A DNA stretch of 32,253 nt, taken from Promethearchaeota archaeon. Lineage in GTDB: Archaea; Asgardarchaeota; Lokiarchaeia; Sigynarchaeales; SOKP01. A program made the translations under genes and the position numbers. Positions within the stretch are counted from its first letter, which is position 1, and each line of letters opens with the position of its first letter. The notes below the pieces were generated by a model. The model was not told the origin of the DNA. It saw nothing but the letters and a program-made list of their open reading frames with translations, and made no database searches. Of this stretch, positions 17,543-27,116 are shown piece after piece. Where the stretch lies: positions 1-32,253 of the forward strand of contig JAUWBH010000053.1 of assembly GCA_030605085.1 (NCBI GenBank), read 5' to 3'.

Positions 17543-18466
17543 TTAAATTCCAATTTCATTATTAATTTTTTCATTCATATTAAAAATTTCTTCCCTGGCA
17601 GCTTCGCCAAATTTTTCTGGAGGATATTGCTTACTTCTATTGTACGCAAACATTATTCCCCTTGAAGAATTTACAATTCCGCCTAATCCATCATCGTTAA
17701 AACCATATTTAATATCTTTTGCTGTAGCACCTTGAAATCCATATCCAGGGATTAAAATAAACGAATTCTTTACTATTTCCCGAATTTTTTTCAATTCATT
17801 AGGATAAGTAGCCCCACATACTATACCAAGATTATGAAATCCAGAAAATTTAGTCAAATTTTCACTCCACTTATTGACTAATCTTGCCATATGTATGTAA
17901 TTTCTTTCCAATTTAATCGATTTAAGTTCAAGATCAGTTTCAGTATCTGGAATTTCGTCTACTCTCACGCTAAATAAATTTTGGAACTCGTTACTACTGG
18001 GATTTGAAGTTTTAACAAGTACAAATAATCCCTTCTCTTTATAATTTTCTAAATAAGGTTTAACACCATCAATTCCGAAATAAGCGTTAAGAGTACAAGC
18101 ATCAACATTGTAAACATTGAAAGTTGAATAAGCGTAAGCTTCTGAAGTCGCTCCAATATCGTTTCTCTTTGAATCAAGTACGACCAATAAATCGTTTTTG
18201 TGGGCATACTTAATCGTTTCCTTTAAAGCATTGAAAGCTTCGTATTTCTCATAAAAAGCTATTTGAGGTTTGACGACCGGGATTAAATCGTAAACTCTTT
18301 CGATTAATGTTTTATTAAATTCTAATATAATTTTATTAGGATCTTTCAGTTCATCAACAAGAAACTCCGGAATTTGACCAGGACCGTCTATACGGGGATC
18401 GAGCCCCATACAGACAACACTTCTTTTGTCTCTTATCGATTCAATTAATTTTTCGACAAAATACAT
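17543..18466 (-). CDS. pyrF: Orotidine 5'-phosphate decarboxylase, long (type 2) form
   Basis: PyrF makes UMP from orotidine monophosphate, the last step of de novo pyrimidine synthesis. The 307-residue length and wording fit the longer type-2 enzyme rather than the short form common in archaea: VCMGLDPRID (about 18-27), then the catalytic LDSKRNDIGATSEAYA (about 97-112, Asp-Lys-x-x-Asp), DACTLNAYFG, FVLVKTSNPSS (about 147-157) and the phosphate-binding PGYGFQGAT near 240 with the C-terminal NSSRGIMFAY. ATG 18466 is the first Met. Convergent-side neighbours are unrelated; no other pyr gene is nearby. The type-2 form suggests a bacterial-like origin (inference). Confidence 0.95.
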   Translation of the reverse strand: MYFVEKLIESIRDKRSVVCMGLDPRIDGPGQIPEFLVDELKDPNKIILEFNKTLIERVYDLIPVVKPQIAFYEKYEAFNALKETIKYAHKNDLLVVLDSKRNDIGATSEAYAYSTFNVYNVDACTLNAYFGIDGVKPYLENYKEKGLFVLVKTSNPSSNEFQNLFSVRVDEIPDTETDLELKSIKLERNYIHMARLVNKWSENLTKFSGFHNLGIVCGATYPNELKKIREIVKNSFILIPGYGFQGATAKDIKYGFNDDGLGGIVNSSRGIMFAYNRSKQYPPEKFGEAAREEIFNMNEKINNEIGI

Positions 18467-18987
18467 TTTAATTATAATTTATGTAACTTTCAATAATAAA
18501 TGAGCCTTTTGCCAAAAATAAATGAGACAACCAAGTTACCATCCCCTCTTCTCTATTTTTATATTATTTTTATTACTTAAATCCATTAATAAAACCACTT
18601 CTCCTTGATTTCTCAAATATCTCTTTCAAATTTATCTCAAATAAGCAGCTCTCATTTGATTAAATCTATTTATTCTTATATACTTAAAGTACAATTATGT
18701 ATATATCTTTTTCTTAGGAATTAATTTTTAATTGGAGAATTAAATATTAGGGGGGTTTTAGTATGGTTTTTAGAAAGTTGAGAATAATCTTAGATATTAC
18801 TAAAATTTAATGCAGAAGTATCCGATATAACCGAAAGGATTAAATTAAATTGAAATAATGTTATTGCATTATTCCACAATTCCGTAATATTTAAATTATT
18901 TTTTTTTTATAATATATTATTATAATAAGATAAAATAACAATAATGCAATATAGAAAAATAATAAAATATTAAACCTGTAGTATTAT
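18467..18987. other. Intergenic region between pyrF and the ArsR-like regulator
   Basis: These 521 bp hold the divergent promoters. Near the right end the run of T and the TATAATATATTATTATA stretch (about 18907-18923) would serve as an A-box for the regulator gene. A 16-codon ORF from ATG 18763 follows AGGGGGG (18751-18757) and would continue for about another 14 codons if one T were removed, so it may be a frameshifted small gene; I give it low weight. Nothing else is recognised. Confidence 0.3.
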
Positions 18988-19260
18988 ATGGCAGAAGAGA
19001 AACTCGCACGAGCGATACGGGCCCAGGTAAGAAGAGATATATTATACCTCCTCTGCCAAAACGAGAAAATGTCTGTTCATCAGATAAGAGATATTTTAAA
19101 TACGACTGAATCAACTGTGTCAAGGCATTTAAAGCAGCTATACGACTTAGGTATTGTAGATTTCGAGAGAAAACCTCCCGAAAAATTCTATTTCCTCAAA
19201 ATTAAGGAAATAAAAGAATTGTTAAATATTTATGATAAAATCATTGAGAAAATAAAATAG
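18988..19260 (+). CDS. ArsR-type winged-helix transcription regulator, 90 aa
   Basis: Residues 10-75 are a winged helix: RRDILYLLCQNEKMSVHQIR (helices 1-2), then TTESTVSRHLKQLYDLGIVD (recognition helix and wing start). It ends in a short helix that could dimerise (LLNIYDKIIEKIK). The metal-binding Cys pairs of classic ArsR/SmtB are absent, so the signal is unlikely to be a metal bound at alpha-3. ATG 18988 is close to an A+T-rich promoter. Neighbours are a dead thiamine-diphosphate enzyme and pyrF; the target is unknown. Confidence 0.85.
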   Translation: MAEEKLARAIRAQVRRDILYLLCQNEKMSVHQIRDILNTTESTVSRHLKQLYDLGIVDFERKPPEKFYFLKIKEIKELLNIYDKIIEKIK

Positions 19261-19292
19261 ATTCAATCTTATAGTGTTTAAGACACACAATT

Positions 19293-19851
19293 CTAATAAA
19301 AATTAGGTGGGAGTAATACATATCGATCAACAATGACATCAACCAAATTAAACCCATCTGATTTTATAGTATCTCGTATTGCAGAATCAAGTTCTCCAGG
19401 TTTTTCTACGCGAATACCTTCACCTTCAAAAGCCTATGCTAAACGAGAATTTTTTAATCGTTTCAAATTCGTTAATTCCTCCATTCATCAGACATCTAGT
19501 GAAAAGAATTTTCTTCGGTTCTATATCATCTAAGGAGATAATATCTACAGCAATACAAGTACCAATGAGTGCCCCTACTCCGAATCCTGTAGGATCTACA
19601 CCTCTAGGCGTTATAATTTTTCTTCCTAAACTCTTGAGAGGAAAGTATGCATCAATCCACCAGGAGCTAGCAGTAGCATCAGTAATTAAATAATCATTTT
19701 TAGTAAAATTGTCCAATATCGCCTTTAAAGCGCGCTTAGGTTTGATAGGCTCACTATTCAACCATTTTATATCATCTAGCTCGCGCATAATATAAAGCGA
19801 GACAAACTTGGACATTTGTCGCGCTTGGGGTGTCCCGATGGTTGCGTCCAA
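19293..19851 (-). pseudogene. Remnant of a thiamine-diphosphate (acetolactate-synthase-like) enzyme, C-terminal part
   Basis: The first frame (19851 to 19426) reads ITDATASSWWIDAYFPLK and then GVDPTGFGVGALIGTCIA, the pyrophosphate-domain wording of TPP enzymes. After a poly-A stretch (about 19455) the reading jumps by one frame to NSRLA, a TAG, then AFEGEGIRVEKPGELDSAI and FNLVDVIVDRYVLLPPNFY with a final TAG at 19293, the typical C-terminal end. The GDG...NN cofactor motif is lacking, with a probable internal deletion around CIAVDIIS...CLMNGG. The N-terminal two domains are missing. Truncation, frameshift, stop and deletion together mean a dead gene. Confidence 0.8.
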
Positions 19852-20156
19852 GATTTTCCTAATTTTTTTTAACTAAAGTTGACGGTATTTTTTATGAGCT
19901 AAATTATCACAATTAGGACAGAATTACATATTGAATATATAATATTTATAATTATTGCACCATTGCATAATTGTGTAAAATCAAGATAATAATTTATGAG
20001 AAAAAGAAAGAATGAACTTGAAAGGAGATCGATAATTAATGATCTTTCTACAAATTTTTGTCATCCTATGTTTTATTGGAATCATTATAGTTCTTTAAAA
20101 TAAAATTAAAATTTAAAAATCTAAAAATAAAATGTACAAAAGAGAATATTACCAAA
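19852..20156. other. Intergenic region upstream of the P-type ATPase
   Basis: The 305-bp gap carries the ATPase promoter, probably around the A+T block 19930-19960 (TATATAATATTTATAATTATT). It also contains a 19-codon hydrophobic ORF (20039-20098) described separately. No RNA gene is seen. Confidence 0.35.
20039..20098 (+). CDS. Possible 19-aa single-helix membrane peptide before the ATPase gene
   Basis: ATG 20039 to TAA 20096-20098 encodes MIFLQIFVILCFIGIIIVL, a pure transmembrane helix. A strong AAAGGAG ribosome site lies at about 20020-20026. It ends 58 bp before the ATPase start on the same strand, so it would be on the same transcript. Tiny single-helix subunits accompany some P-type ATPases (KdpF with KdpA/B; sarcolipin and phospholamban with SERCA), so the position is suggestive. 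Random A+T-rich DNA also makes such ORFs, so confidence is low. Confidence 0.25.
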   Translation: MIFLQIFVILCFIGIIIVL

Positions 20157-22985
20157 ATGGAGCTTAATGCACATTCTTTAGATATTAATACTGTAACCAG
20201 TGAGTTAGAAACTTCTATTGAGAGAGGATTATCTGAAGCAGAGGTAAGAAATCGCCTTGAAAAGTATGGTGAAAATCAATTAATTGAGAAAGAAAAATTA
20301 TCTGCATTTCAAATTTTCATGAAACAATTTAAAGATTTTTTAGTATACTTATTACTTTTTGCGATTGCTATTACTCTAACAATTGGTTTCTATAAATTAT
20401 CAATAGGTGAAGACCCTGAAGAATTTTTGGATGCAATAGTTATTTTCATAATCCTTGTTGTAAACGCATTATTAGGTTTTTACCAGGAATATAAGGCAGA
20501 AAAAGTACTAGAAAGTCTAAAAAAGATGGCACCTCACTCAGCTAAAGTAAAACGTGATGGTATTATAAAAGAGATTGATGTTAAGGATGTGGTTCCAGGA
20601 GATATCATTCAATTAGATGAGGGAAATAAAATTCCTGCAGATGCTCGACTGATCAAGGGCTATTCTCTAAGCGTAGATGAATCTATTCTAACTGGCGAAT
20701 CAAAACCAGTACATAAAAAACCCGACATCGTGGAGGAAAAAAACATGCTAGCGGATCGAAAAAATATTGTATATAGTAATACAATCATTACACGTGGTAA
20801 TGGAGAAGCGATTGTAATTTCAACAGGTATGAATACGGAAATTGGTAAAATTGCCGAAAAAGTCCAAAGAGAAGATGAACCCAGTCCATTCCAACAAGAT
20901 ATTAATTGATTTGGAAAGAAGCTTGGAATATTTATAATAATTATCTGTTTTATTTTATTTATTACTGAAGTTGTTCAAATAATATTATTTCCATCAACAA
21001 TAGGAAATGATTTTAGAGGAGAAATTATTAATGCATTAAATATTTCAATAAGTTTAGCCGTTTCAGCGGTACCAGAAGGATTAGTCATAGTTATTACTGT
21101 TGTCATGAGTATTGGGATGAAAAAAATAGCTAAGAAAAATGCTTTAGTAAAAACTTTAAATGTGGTTGAAACCCTGGGGCGTGTCAATGTAATATGCACG
21201 GACAAAACAGGTACGCTAACCAAGAACGAAATGACTGTTGTTAAAATATATCTCGGAGGAAGAGAATATGAGGTAGAGGGTACGGGTTACACGCTTGAGG
21301 GAAAATTAGTCGATAAATCAAAAATAAATGTTTCCATCTCGCCAAACTTGAAAAGATTTCTTGAAGTTGGGATGTTTTGTAATAATTCAAATGTTAACAT
21401 CAGAAAAGATGGGGTAAATATTGATGTCATTGGCGATCCCACTGAAATTTGCCTTAAAGTGTTAGCATTGAAAATGGAACTTGATACAAAAGCAGAAAAA
21501 ATTAATGAGATACCATTTAGTTCGGATCGAAAAATGATGTCTGTTGCTGTTAAGATTGATAATGAATTGTTTTCTTTCATTAAAGGAGCGCCAGATGTTT
21601 TAATAAAAAATGCCACCAAAGGTTTGTTAAACGATCAAATTAGACCCATAGGTGAAATTGGAGATTTATTTCTAAAAAAGAGCGAAGAATTTGCTAAAGA
21701 TGCCCTCCGAGTCTTAGGAATTGCATATAAACCGTTAAGTGGAGGTTTTACCGAAGATGATATGGAAAAGGATTATATCTATCTTGGTTTAATAGGGATT
21801 ATTGATCCTCCGAGAGATGAAGTAAAACATTCTATCAAGGAGGCTCGAATGGCAGGAATCAGAACGATCATGATTACGGGAGATCATAAAAGCACTGCAA
21901 TGGCTATTGCTAAGGTAATTGGATTAACTGAGGAGGAAGATGCTATTACGGGAGAAGATTTAGAGCAAATGACCGATGAGAAACTTACTGAAAGGATACA
22001 ATCTGTAAATGTTTTTGCTAGGGTATCCTCTGAACATAAGCTTCGTATATTAAATGTATTAAAAACTGACGGGAGTATCGTTTGTATGACAGGTGATGGT
22101 GTAAATGATGCTCCCGCTGTGAAAGGTGCAAATGTTGGAGTCGCAATGGGATTAAAAGGTACAGAAGTTACGCAAGAAGCGGCAGATATCATTCTTCTTG
22201 ATGATAATTACGCAACTATAATAAGCGCTATTGAAGAGGGCCGAGGAATTTTTAATATAACAAAAGGTTTCTTTAGATACATGTTAAGCGTCAATTTTAG
22301 TGAAATTATTTTGATATTTGTGGCATGGATACTAATAAAAGTATTTATTAAAATATATCTTGCTCAACCTCTCGAACCAATTCAAATATTGTGGTTAAAT
22401 ATAGCAACAGACGGAATTCCCGCAATGGTTTTAGGATTGACACCCACAGAAACAGATTTAATGAAATCACCTCCAAGAAAAGATTTCAATATAATATCTG
22501 ACATAAAAAAAGCACTTATAATAACGGCGGGCATTGCGGCAATTTCAAGTATTATATTGTACATTGTAACCTGGACTATTTTAATTCCAACATGGAGTAA
22601 TCCCAGTTCGCCTTGGTATGACCCCCGTTTTATTGAGGGAACTACAATTTTTGGTGTAAGTTATTCTGGAACAGAGTATTCTATTGCTGTCGCTCAATCT
22701 ATAGTTTTTACTAATGTCGTGTTTTTCGAATTATTTTTTGTCTTTTCTTGCACATCTGAAACTAAACCCATGTGGGAGTTTCCAAATAAACATTTATTTT
22801 GGGCAACAGGTCTTTCATTTGCCCTACATTTATTGATTCTGTTCACACCCATGGGTATTGCGTTTCATGCGGTTCCTTTAGATCGATGGTATTATTGGGT
22901 AGCAATTATAGTAAGTTCTTCAATTATTATCCCTGCTGAAGAAATTAGAAAGTATCGAGTAAGAAAAAAAAATGAATTAGTATAA
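20157..22985 (+). CDS. P2-type cation-transporting ATPase with one in-frame TGA
   Basis: The frame from ATG 20157 to TAA 22985 has 943 codons, the usual size of a P-type Ca2+/Na+/H+-type ATPase, and is broken only by TGA at 20907-20909 (codon 251). In order: N-terminal cation-ATPase domain (GLSEAEVRNRLEKYGENQL); helices 1-2; actuator domain with DESILTGES (about 179-187); helices 3-4 with VSAVPEGLVIV; phosphorylation site CTDKTGTLTKNE (Asp about 349); nucleotide domain KGAPDVL; hinge TGDGVNDAPA; and six C-terminal helices including LWLNIATDGIPA. It pumps cations out using ATP; the ion is not certain. The TGA replaces a variable residue (DIN-stop-FGKKLG) just before helix 3, not a cysteine, so selenocysteine is unlikely: nonsense mutation, assembly error or readthrough are the options. 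Confidence 0.9.
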
Positions 22986-23002
22986 ATGATTTAGCTCGTT
23001 AA

Positions 23003-24193
23003 TTATTTTATATTACCAATTTCTCTACCGAAATCTTGGCATTTCTTTAATGCATCATCAGTAGGGTTCCACAAAGCACGAATTCCATCATTTATTATTA
23101 AGAAACCTGCTTTCTCTAAATGGTCATTTAAGACTTTTACAGATTCTCCGCTCCACCCATAGCAGCCAAATGAAGTAGCACTTTTATTTTTAAAACTTAA
23201 GCCTTTAATTTCTTCTAAGATTGCTGCCATAGAAGTAAGAATTCCCTTGCCAATTGTAGGTGAGCCCATAAGTATTGTCTTTGATTTGAAAACCTCAGTT
23301 ATGATATCATTTTTATCATATTTCGATGTGCTTAATAATTTTACCGTGACTTTATCATCTACCTCACAAATTCCTTTGGCAATAGATTCAGCCATTTTTC
23401 TTGTTCCTTGCCACATTGTATCATAAATAATTGAAATCTGGTTTTCTTGATAATCATTTGCCCAACCTAAGTATTTTTCTACAATTTGTGTTGGATTTTC
23501 CCGCCAAATAACGCCATGGCTTGGAGCAATAATATCTATAGGAATTTTAAGGTCAAGAACTTCTTTTATTTTTTTGTCAACGAGCATACTGAAAGGTGTA
23601 AGAATATTAGCATAATATTTGATACACTCAATAGAAAGTTCATTTTGGTCTACCAAATCATTAAACATAAATTCACTTACGTAATGCTGACCAAAAGCAT
23701 CATTGCTAAATAAGACATTATCCTTTGTTAAATAACATGCCATACTATCAGGCCAATGAAGCATTCTCATTTCAACGAAAATAAGATCTTTACCATTACC
23801 AACAGATAATGTATCTCCCGTTTTAACTACGTGAAAATCCCAATCTTTATGATAATGTCCCTTGATTGAGTTTACACCATTTTTTGTACAATAAATAGGA
23901 GTATCCGGTATTTTCTTCATGAGGTCGGGAAGAGCTCCACTATGATCGCTCTCAGCATGATTTGCTATAATATAATCGATCTTATCTAAACTAATTTCTT
24001 TTGATAGTAAATCAACAAACTCCTTTGAAAATGGTGTCCAGACAGTATCAATAAGTACATTTTTTTCTTCCCTTATAAGATATGAATTATAAGTTGATCC
24101 ATGATCGGTAGAATATTCATCTCCATGAAATTTCCTTAGCTCCCAATCTTTTTTACCTACCCAATAAATATTGTTTTTTATTTTAAAGCTCAT
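23003..24193 (-). CDS. fprA: Flavodiiron protein (F420H2/rubredoxin:oxygen oxidoreductase, FprA-type)
   Basis: The protein reduces O2 to water (or NO in some relatives), protecting an anaerobe. The N-terminal metallo-beta-lactamase-like half has the diiron ligands HAESDHSG (about 79-86 from the chosen start), LHWPDSM and SHGVIW; the C-terminal flavodoxin half begins ISIIYDTMWQGTRKMAES (about 255-272) with the FMN phosphate loop and has MGSPTIGKG and SFGCYGWSGES (FMN contacts). About 396 residues, the normal length. I prefer ATG 24193 to the GTG three codons upstream because homologues start about there. It is divergent from a flavin reductase that could feed electrons to it; the 166-bp gap holds both promoters. 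Confidence 0.95.
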   Translation of the reverse strand: MSFKIKNNIYWVGKKDWELRKFHGDEYSTDHGSTYNSYLIREEKNVLIDTVWTPFSKEFVDLLSKEISLDKIDYIIANHAESDHSGALPDLMKKIPDTPIYCTKNGVNSIKGHYHKDWDFHVVKTGDTLSVGNGKDLIFVEMRMLHWPDSMACYLTKDNVLFSNDAFGQHYVSEFMFNDLVDQNELSIECIKYYANILTPFSMLVDKKIKEVLDLKIPIDIIAPSHGVIWRENPTQIVEKYLGWANDYQENQISIIYDTMWQGTRKMAESIAKGICEVDDKVTVKLLSTSKYDKNDIITEVFKSKTILMGSPTIGKGILTSMAAILEEIKGLSFKNKSATSFGCYGWSGESVKVLNDHLEKAGFLIINDGIRALWNPTDDALKKCQDFGREIGNIK

Positions 24194-24359
24194 ATTTAAC
24201 ACATAATTTTTTTGTTATTTTTGAAAAAAGTAATTTTATTTTAAATAAAGATTCATTTGTTATTTTTTATTAATTATTATTAATTTACTGTATATATTCA
24301 TTTTGTTAAAGGTAAAAGAGTAATTTGATATAAGCAACATATAATATGGAGGTTTTGAA

Positions 24360-25007
24360 ATGAAAGTATTAGCTTTTAATGGAAGTCCGAGGAAAAAATG
24401 GAATACTGCTACTCTACTAAAAAAGGCTCTGGAAGGGGCTAATTCACAAGGAGCGGAAACAGAGCTTATTCATTTATATAATCTTAATTATAAAGGATGC
24501 ATGAGCTGTTTTGCCTGTAAAAAAAAAGGAGGTAAAAGTTATGGTAAGTGTGCCATAAAGGATGATCTGACACCAATTTTTAAAAAGATTGAAGCTGCCG
24601 ATGCGATTATCCTGGGTTCTCCGATCTATTATGGAACTGTTTCCGGAGAGATGAAATCATTTATGGAGCGGTTATTATTCCCTTATATGACATATTCAGA
24701 TCCACCACAGTTACTTTTTCCCAAAAAGATTAATACGGGTTTTATTTATACGATGAATGTCACAGAGGAACAGATGAAAAAATTCGGCTTCGGCCAACAT
24801 ATCCGTCTTAATGAAATAATACTGAAGATGATCTTCGGGGTTTCAGAGTCGCTTTTTAGCTGTGATACCTATCAGTTCGAGGATTATTCTAAGGTTGTTG
24901 CAGACCGTTTTGATGTTGATAAAAAGGCAAAAAGACGTAAGGAGGAGTTCCCAAAGGACTGTGAAAAAGCTTTTGAAATGGGAGCGAGATTTGCGAAAAG
25001 AAATTAA
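24360..25007 (+). CDS. NADPH-dependent FMN reductase / iron-sulfur flavoprotein family
   Basis: The 215-residue flavodoxin-fold protein starts MKVLAFNGSPRKKWNTATLL, the FMN phosphate-binding loop, and continues with CMSCFACKKKGG (about 52-63), a cysteine cluster of the ISF (iron-sulfur flavoprotein) type, then a third Cys in GKCAIKDDL, and ILGSPIYYGTVSGEMKSFMER (about 84-104), the second FMN contact. ISF proteins use a compact cysteine motif to hold a 4Fe-4S cluster; here the spacing is C-x2-C-x2-C then C about 12 later. The likely job is electron transfer, possibly to the divergent flavodiiron protein in oxidative stress. A clear GGAGG lies 8 nt before ATG 24360. Substrate and partner are inferred. 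Confidence 0.85.
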   Translation: MKVLAFNGSPRKKWNTATLLKKALEGANSQGAETELIHLYNLNYKGCMSCFACKKKGGKSYGKCAIKDDLTPIFKKIEAADAIILGSPIYYGTVSGEMKSFMERLLFPYMTYSDPPQLLFPKKINTGFIYTMNVTEEQMKKFGFGQHIRLNEIILKMIFGVSESLFSCDTYQFEDYSKVVADRFDVDKKAKRRKEEFPKDCEKAFEMGARFAKRN

Positions 25008-25181
25008 AAAACTCAGTAAATTTTATTTCTAAATAACACATATTCTATAACTCTATTTTACATTTTTATAATGAAGTTTACTTATATCTATTTAATTTTG
25101 AAATTTCCTTCCGGTAATTGGAATTCAGCTGGCGCCTCATTCATATCAACTATCTTTTCTCTAAATTTTATTCAAATTATA

Positions 25182-25249
25182 GAATAATTATTCAGAGGAC
25201 TTTTATAATATCCTATCTATTTGATTGAATATGTTGTGAATAATTATTC
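25182..25249. promoter_or_regulatory. Two copies of the palindrome GAATAATTATTC
   Basis: The perfect 12-bp palindrome occurs at 25182-25193 and 25238-25249, 56 bp apart (centre to centre), in the gap before the membrane-protein gene at 25307; the second copy extends to a 14-bp palindrome TGAATAATTATTCA. Two identical palindromes in one promoter gap are typical of an operator for a dimeric MarR/ArsR-type regulator. Candidate regulators in the window are the ArsR-like gene at 18988 and the dead MarR-like remnant at 27117-27260. Binding is inferred. Confidence 0.5.
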
Positions 25250-25306
25250 ACCAAGATAATTTACCATAATTATTTATAATAAAAATTATAATGAGGAAAA
25301 AAAACG

Positions 25307-25825
25307 ATGAATACAAATTTAATGAATAAACTATTTTGGCGTTTTTGGTTTGCTTCAACAATATTGACAGGCATATTGGCTGGATTCATGATTTCACATA
25401 TTCTTCAGTTAGGACATTTCTTCACGTGGAGTGCTGAAACAGGTGTTTCCCTCTCAAATTTTACTGCTTTTCGTCCCGGTAATAGACCCTATGACTTTAT
25501 CTATGATTGTTACCTTTTGGCACAGCTTGCCATAGGTATTATTTGGACTGTATTAGCTTTTTTATCGAAGAGAGAGAAGAGAGAGAATTATAGCAATAAT
25601 AGCAGGGTTAGCAACTGTTTGGGTTGCTATCATCTTTATATTCTCTGGTATGGGTGGGGCAGAATCAGCGTACTTATCAGGAACTGCAGATGCAAGTATG
25701 ACGCAAAATTCGCGTTACTTAATCTGCCAGTTCATACATCTTTTGCATTAATTTATTCTGTAAGCTTCTTTTTACTGCTATTTATTGCTTATAAAAATTT
25801 AGAATTCAAGAATTTAGAGTCCTAA
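25307..25825 (+). pseudogene. Small integral membrane protein gene with two compensating frameshifts
   Basis: The uninterrupted frame gives 172 residues, but the middle (residues about 93-145) is polar and Cys/Tyr-rich, unlike a membrane protein. In the +1 frame the same DNA (about 25580-25740) reads RIIAIIAGLATVWVAIIFIF and then SGMGGAESAYLSGTADAS, a proper helix plus loop. The outer parts in the first frame also carry helices (residues 11-33, 68-86 and 148-166). Hence the real protein probably has four helices, and the gene has a shift in the GA-rich run at 25569-25586 and a second near 25735-25750. The N-terminal part LGHFFTWSAETG is distinctive, but I do not recognise the family. Either assembly indels or decay. 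Confidence 0.55.
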
Positions 25826-26106
25826 AATAGAAGGAGTCTTAAAAAATTTAAAATTTTTTTTTTTTATTCATTATTCTTTACGCTATGGTGGAATTATATC
25901 AATTTGTTGGCTTTAAATTTAAAGAATGATATTGTCGAATTGCTGCTTAATTTTTTTCTTTTTACTTAATTATCTTTAGTAAGGAAGTTACTAAACCCTC
26001 CAGAACTCCTCTCATTAAAAAGCCATTCTTTATCAAAATCATCGCCAGTAGATAAGAGAACTAAATTAGAAAAAAATTTTTATAATTAAGATTCTTCCTT
26101 AAAGAT

Positions 26107-26895
26107 ATGTCTAAAGAAGAAGATAAAGTTCCGACTTCCGGATTTTTCGATTCAAATGGTTTGAAGATCCACTATGAGATAATTGGCCAAGGAGATCCCA
26201 TCATTTTAATACACGGATGGAGTTTAAATGTTAAGAGTAATTGGGTGGATACTGGTTGGGTAAAAAATCTCACACCAATAAGAAGGGTTATCGCTCTAGA
26301 CTGCCGTGGTCATGGTCTTAGTGATAAACGCTACGATCAAGAAGCTTATAGCTATATAAATATGGCCCAAGATGTCTTGAACCTAATGGAACATCTTGGC
26401 ATCATTAAGGCTGATATCTTCGGCTACTCTATGGGAGCCTTTATAGCGCTTTATTTACTAGGTCATTACAAGGAAAGATTCACATCAGTAATTCTAGGTG
26501 GCATAGGCGATGAAGTAATGGAGGAGCACCCAATTGCGAATGCGCTTTTAGCTGAAGATCCATCGCAGATCACTGATCATGAGGCTAAAATGTACCGTTT
26601 AGTCGCTCAACTTGACCCAAACAATGATCTCAAGGCACTTGCACATTGCATCCTGCAAATTTTGCCTGAAGCCAACCCTATAATAGAACTTGGAGGAACT
26701 GGATTAACTGAGATTGAAATCCCTATTCTTATTATTAATGGGGAAAAAGATACGGCTAACGGAACTCAGCTAGATGAGCTTACTAGTACAATTCCCGGTG
26801 CTAAGCTTATTTTGATACCAAATCGAGACCACTTTAGTGTTATACCTAATAGGCGATTCAAGAGGGAAGTATTGAAATTTCTCGAAGAATATTGA
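26107..26895 (+). CDS. Alpha/beta hydrolase, 262 aa
   Basis: The full set of family landmarks is present: oxyanion-hole strand IILIHGWSLN (about 33-42), LDCRGHGLSDK (about 64-74), nucleophile elbow GYSMGA (about 105-110, Ser at 107), acid region INGEKDT (about 214-220) and catalytic His in NRDHFSVI (about 242-249). It hydrolyses an ester, lactone or similar bond; the substrate is unknown. No signal peptide, so cytosolic. ATG 26107 is preceded by an A+T-rich promoter; no operon partner. The gene ends with TGA, which again shows UGA working as a stop. Confidence 0.9.
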   Translation: MSKEEDKVPTSGFFDSNGLKIHYEIIGQGDPIILIHGWSLNVKSNWVDTGWVKNLTPIRRVIALDCRGHGLSDKRYDQEAYSYINMAQDVLNLMEHLGIIKADIFGYSMGAFIALYLLGHYKERFTSVILGGIGDEVMEEHPIANALLAEDPSQITDHEAKMYRLVAQLDPNNDLKALAHCILQILPEANPIIELGGTGLTEIEIPILIINGEKDTANGTQLDELTSTIPGAKLILIPNRDHFSVIPNRRFKREVLKFLEEY

Positions 26896-26930
26896 TTGAG
26901 CTAGACATCGAATAAATAGTAAAAAAAGTT

Positions 26931-27062
26931 CTAATATTTTCTAATATCAAGCAGAATAATACCAATTATATTGAAAAAAAGAAATTTTTTTCTTTTTAGA
27001 AATAATACTCCCACAATTATTGCGGTTTTACGTGGTGATATATCGGCGATACGATTTGTCAT
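26931..27062 (-). pseudogene. Truncated DUF4386-like membrane protein (5' fragment)
   Basis: After a strong AGGAGG at about 27069-27074, ATG 27062 opens MTNRIADISPRKTAIIVGVL, the start characteristic of DUF4386 membrane proteins (R-K-T-A-x-I-x-G-x-L-x-L). The text then degrades to a Lys/Phe-rich stretch and stops after 43 residues, so only the first helix remains. It follows the MarR-like remnant on the same strand, a pair often seen as regulator plus membrane protein. Confidence 0.6.
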
Positions 27063-27116
27063 TTCAATTCCTCCTGTGAAGATATATTTAAATTTAGCCA
27101 TAAAATATATTATCAT

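Noticed and set aside
18763..18850. Short ORF after AGGGGGG in the pyrF upstream gap
   Set aside because: Only 16 codons without a frame correction and no recognisable family; noted in the gap entry, not called as a gene.
13234..22985. Global reassignment of UGA to a sense codon
   Set aside because: Several genes end in TGA (LRR gene, alpha/beta hydrolase) and the UGA codons of hdrA and mvhD fall only on cysteine positions, which fits selenocysteine.
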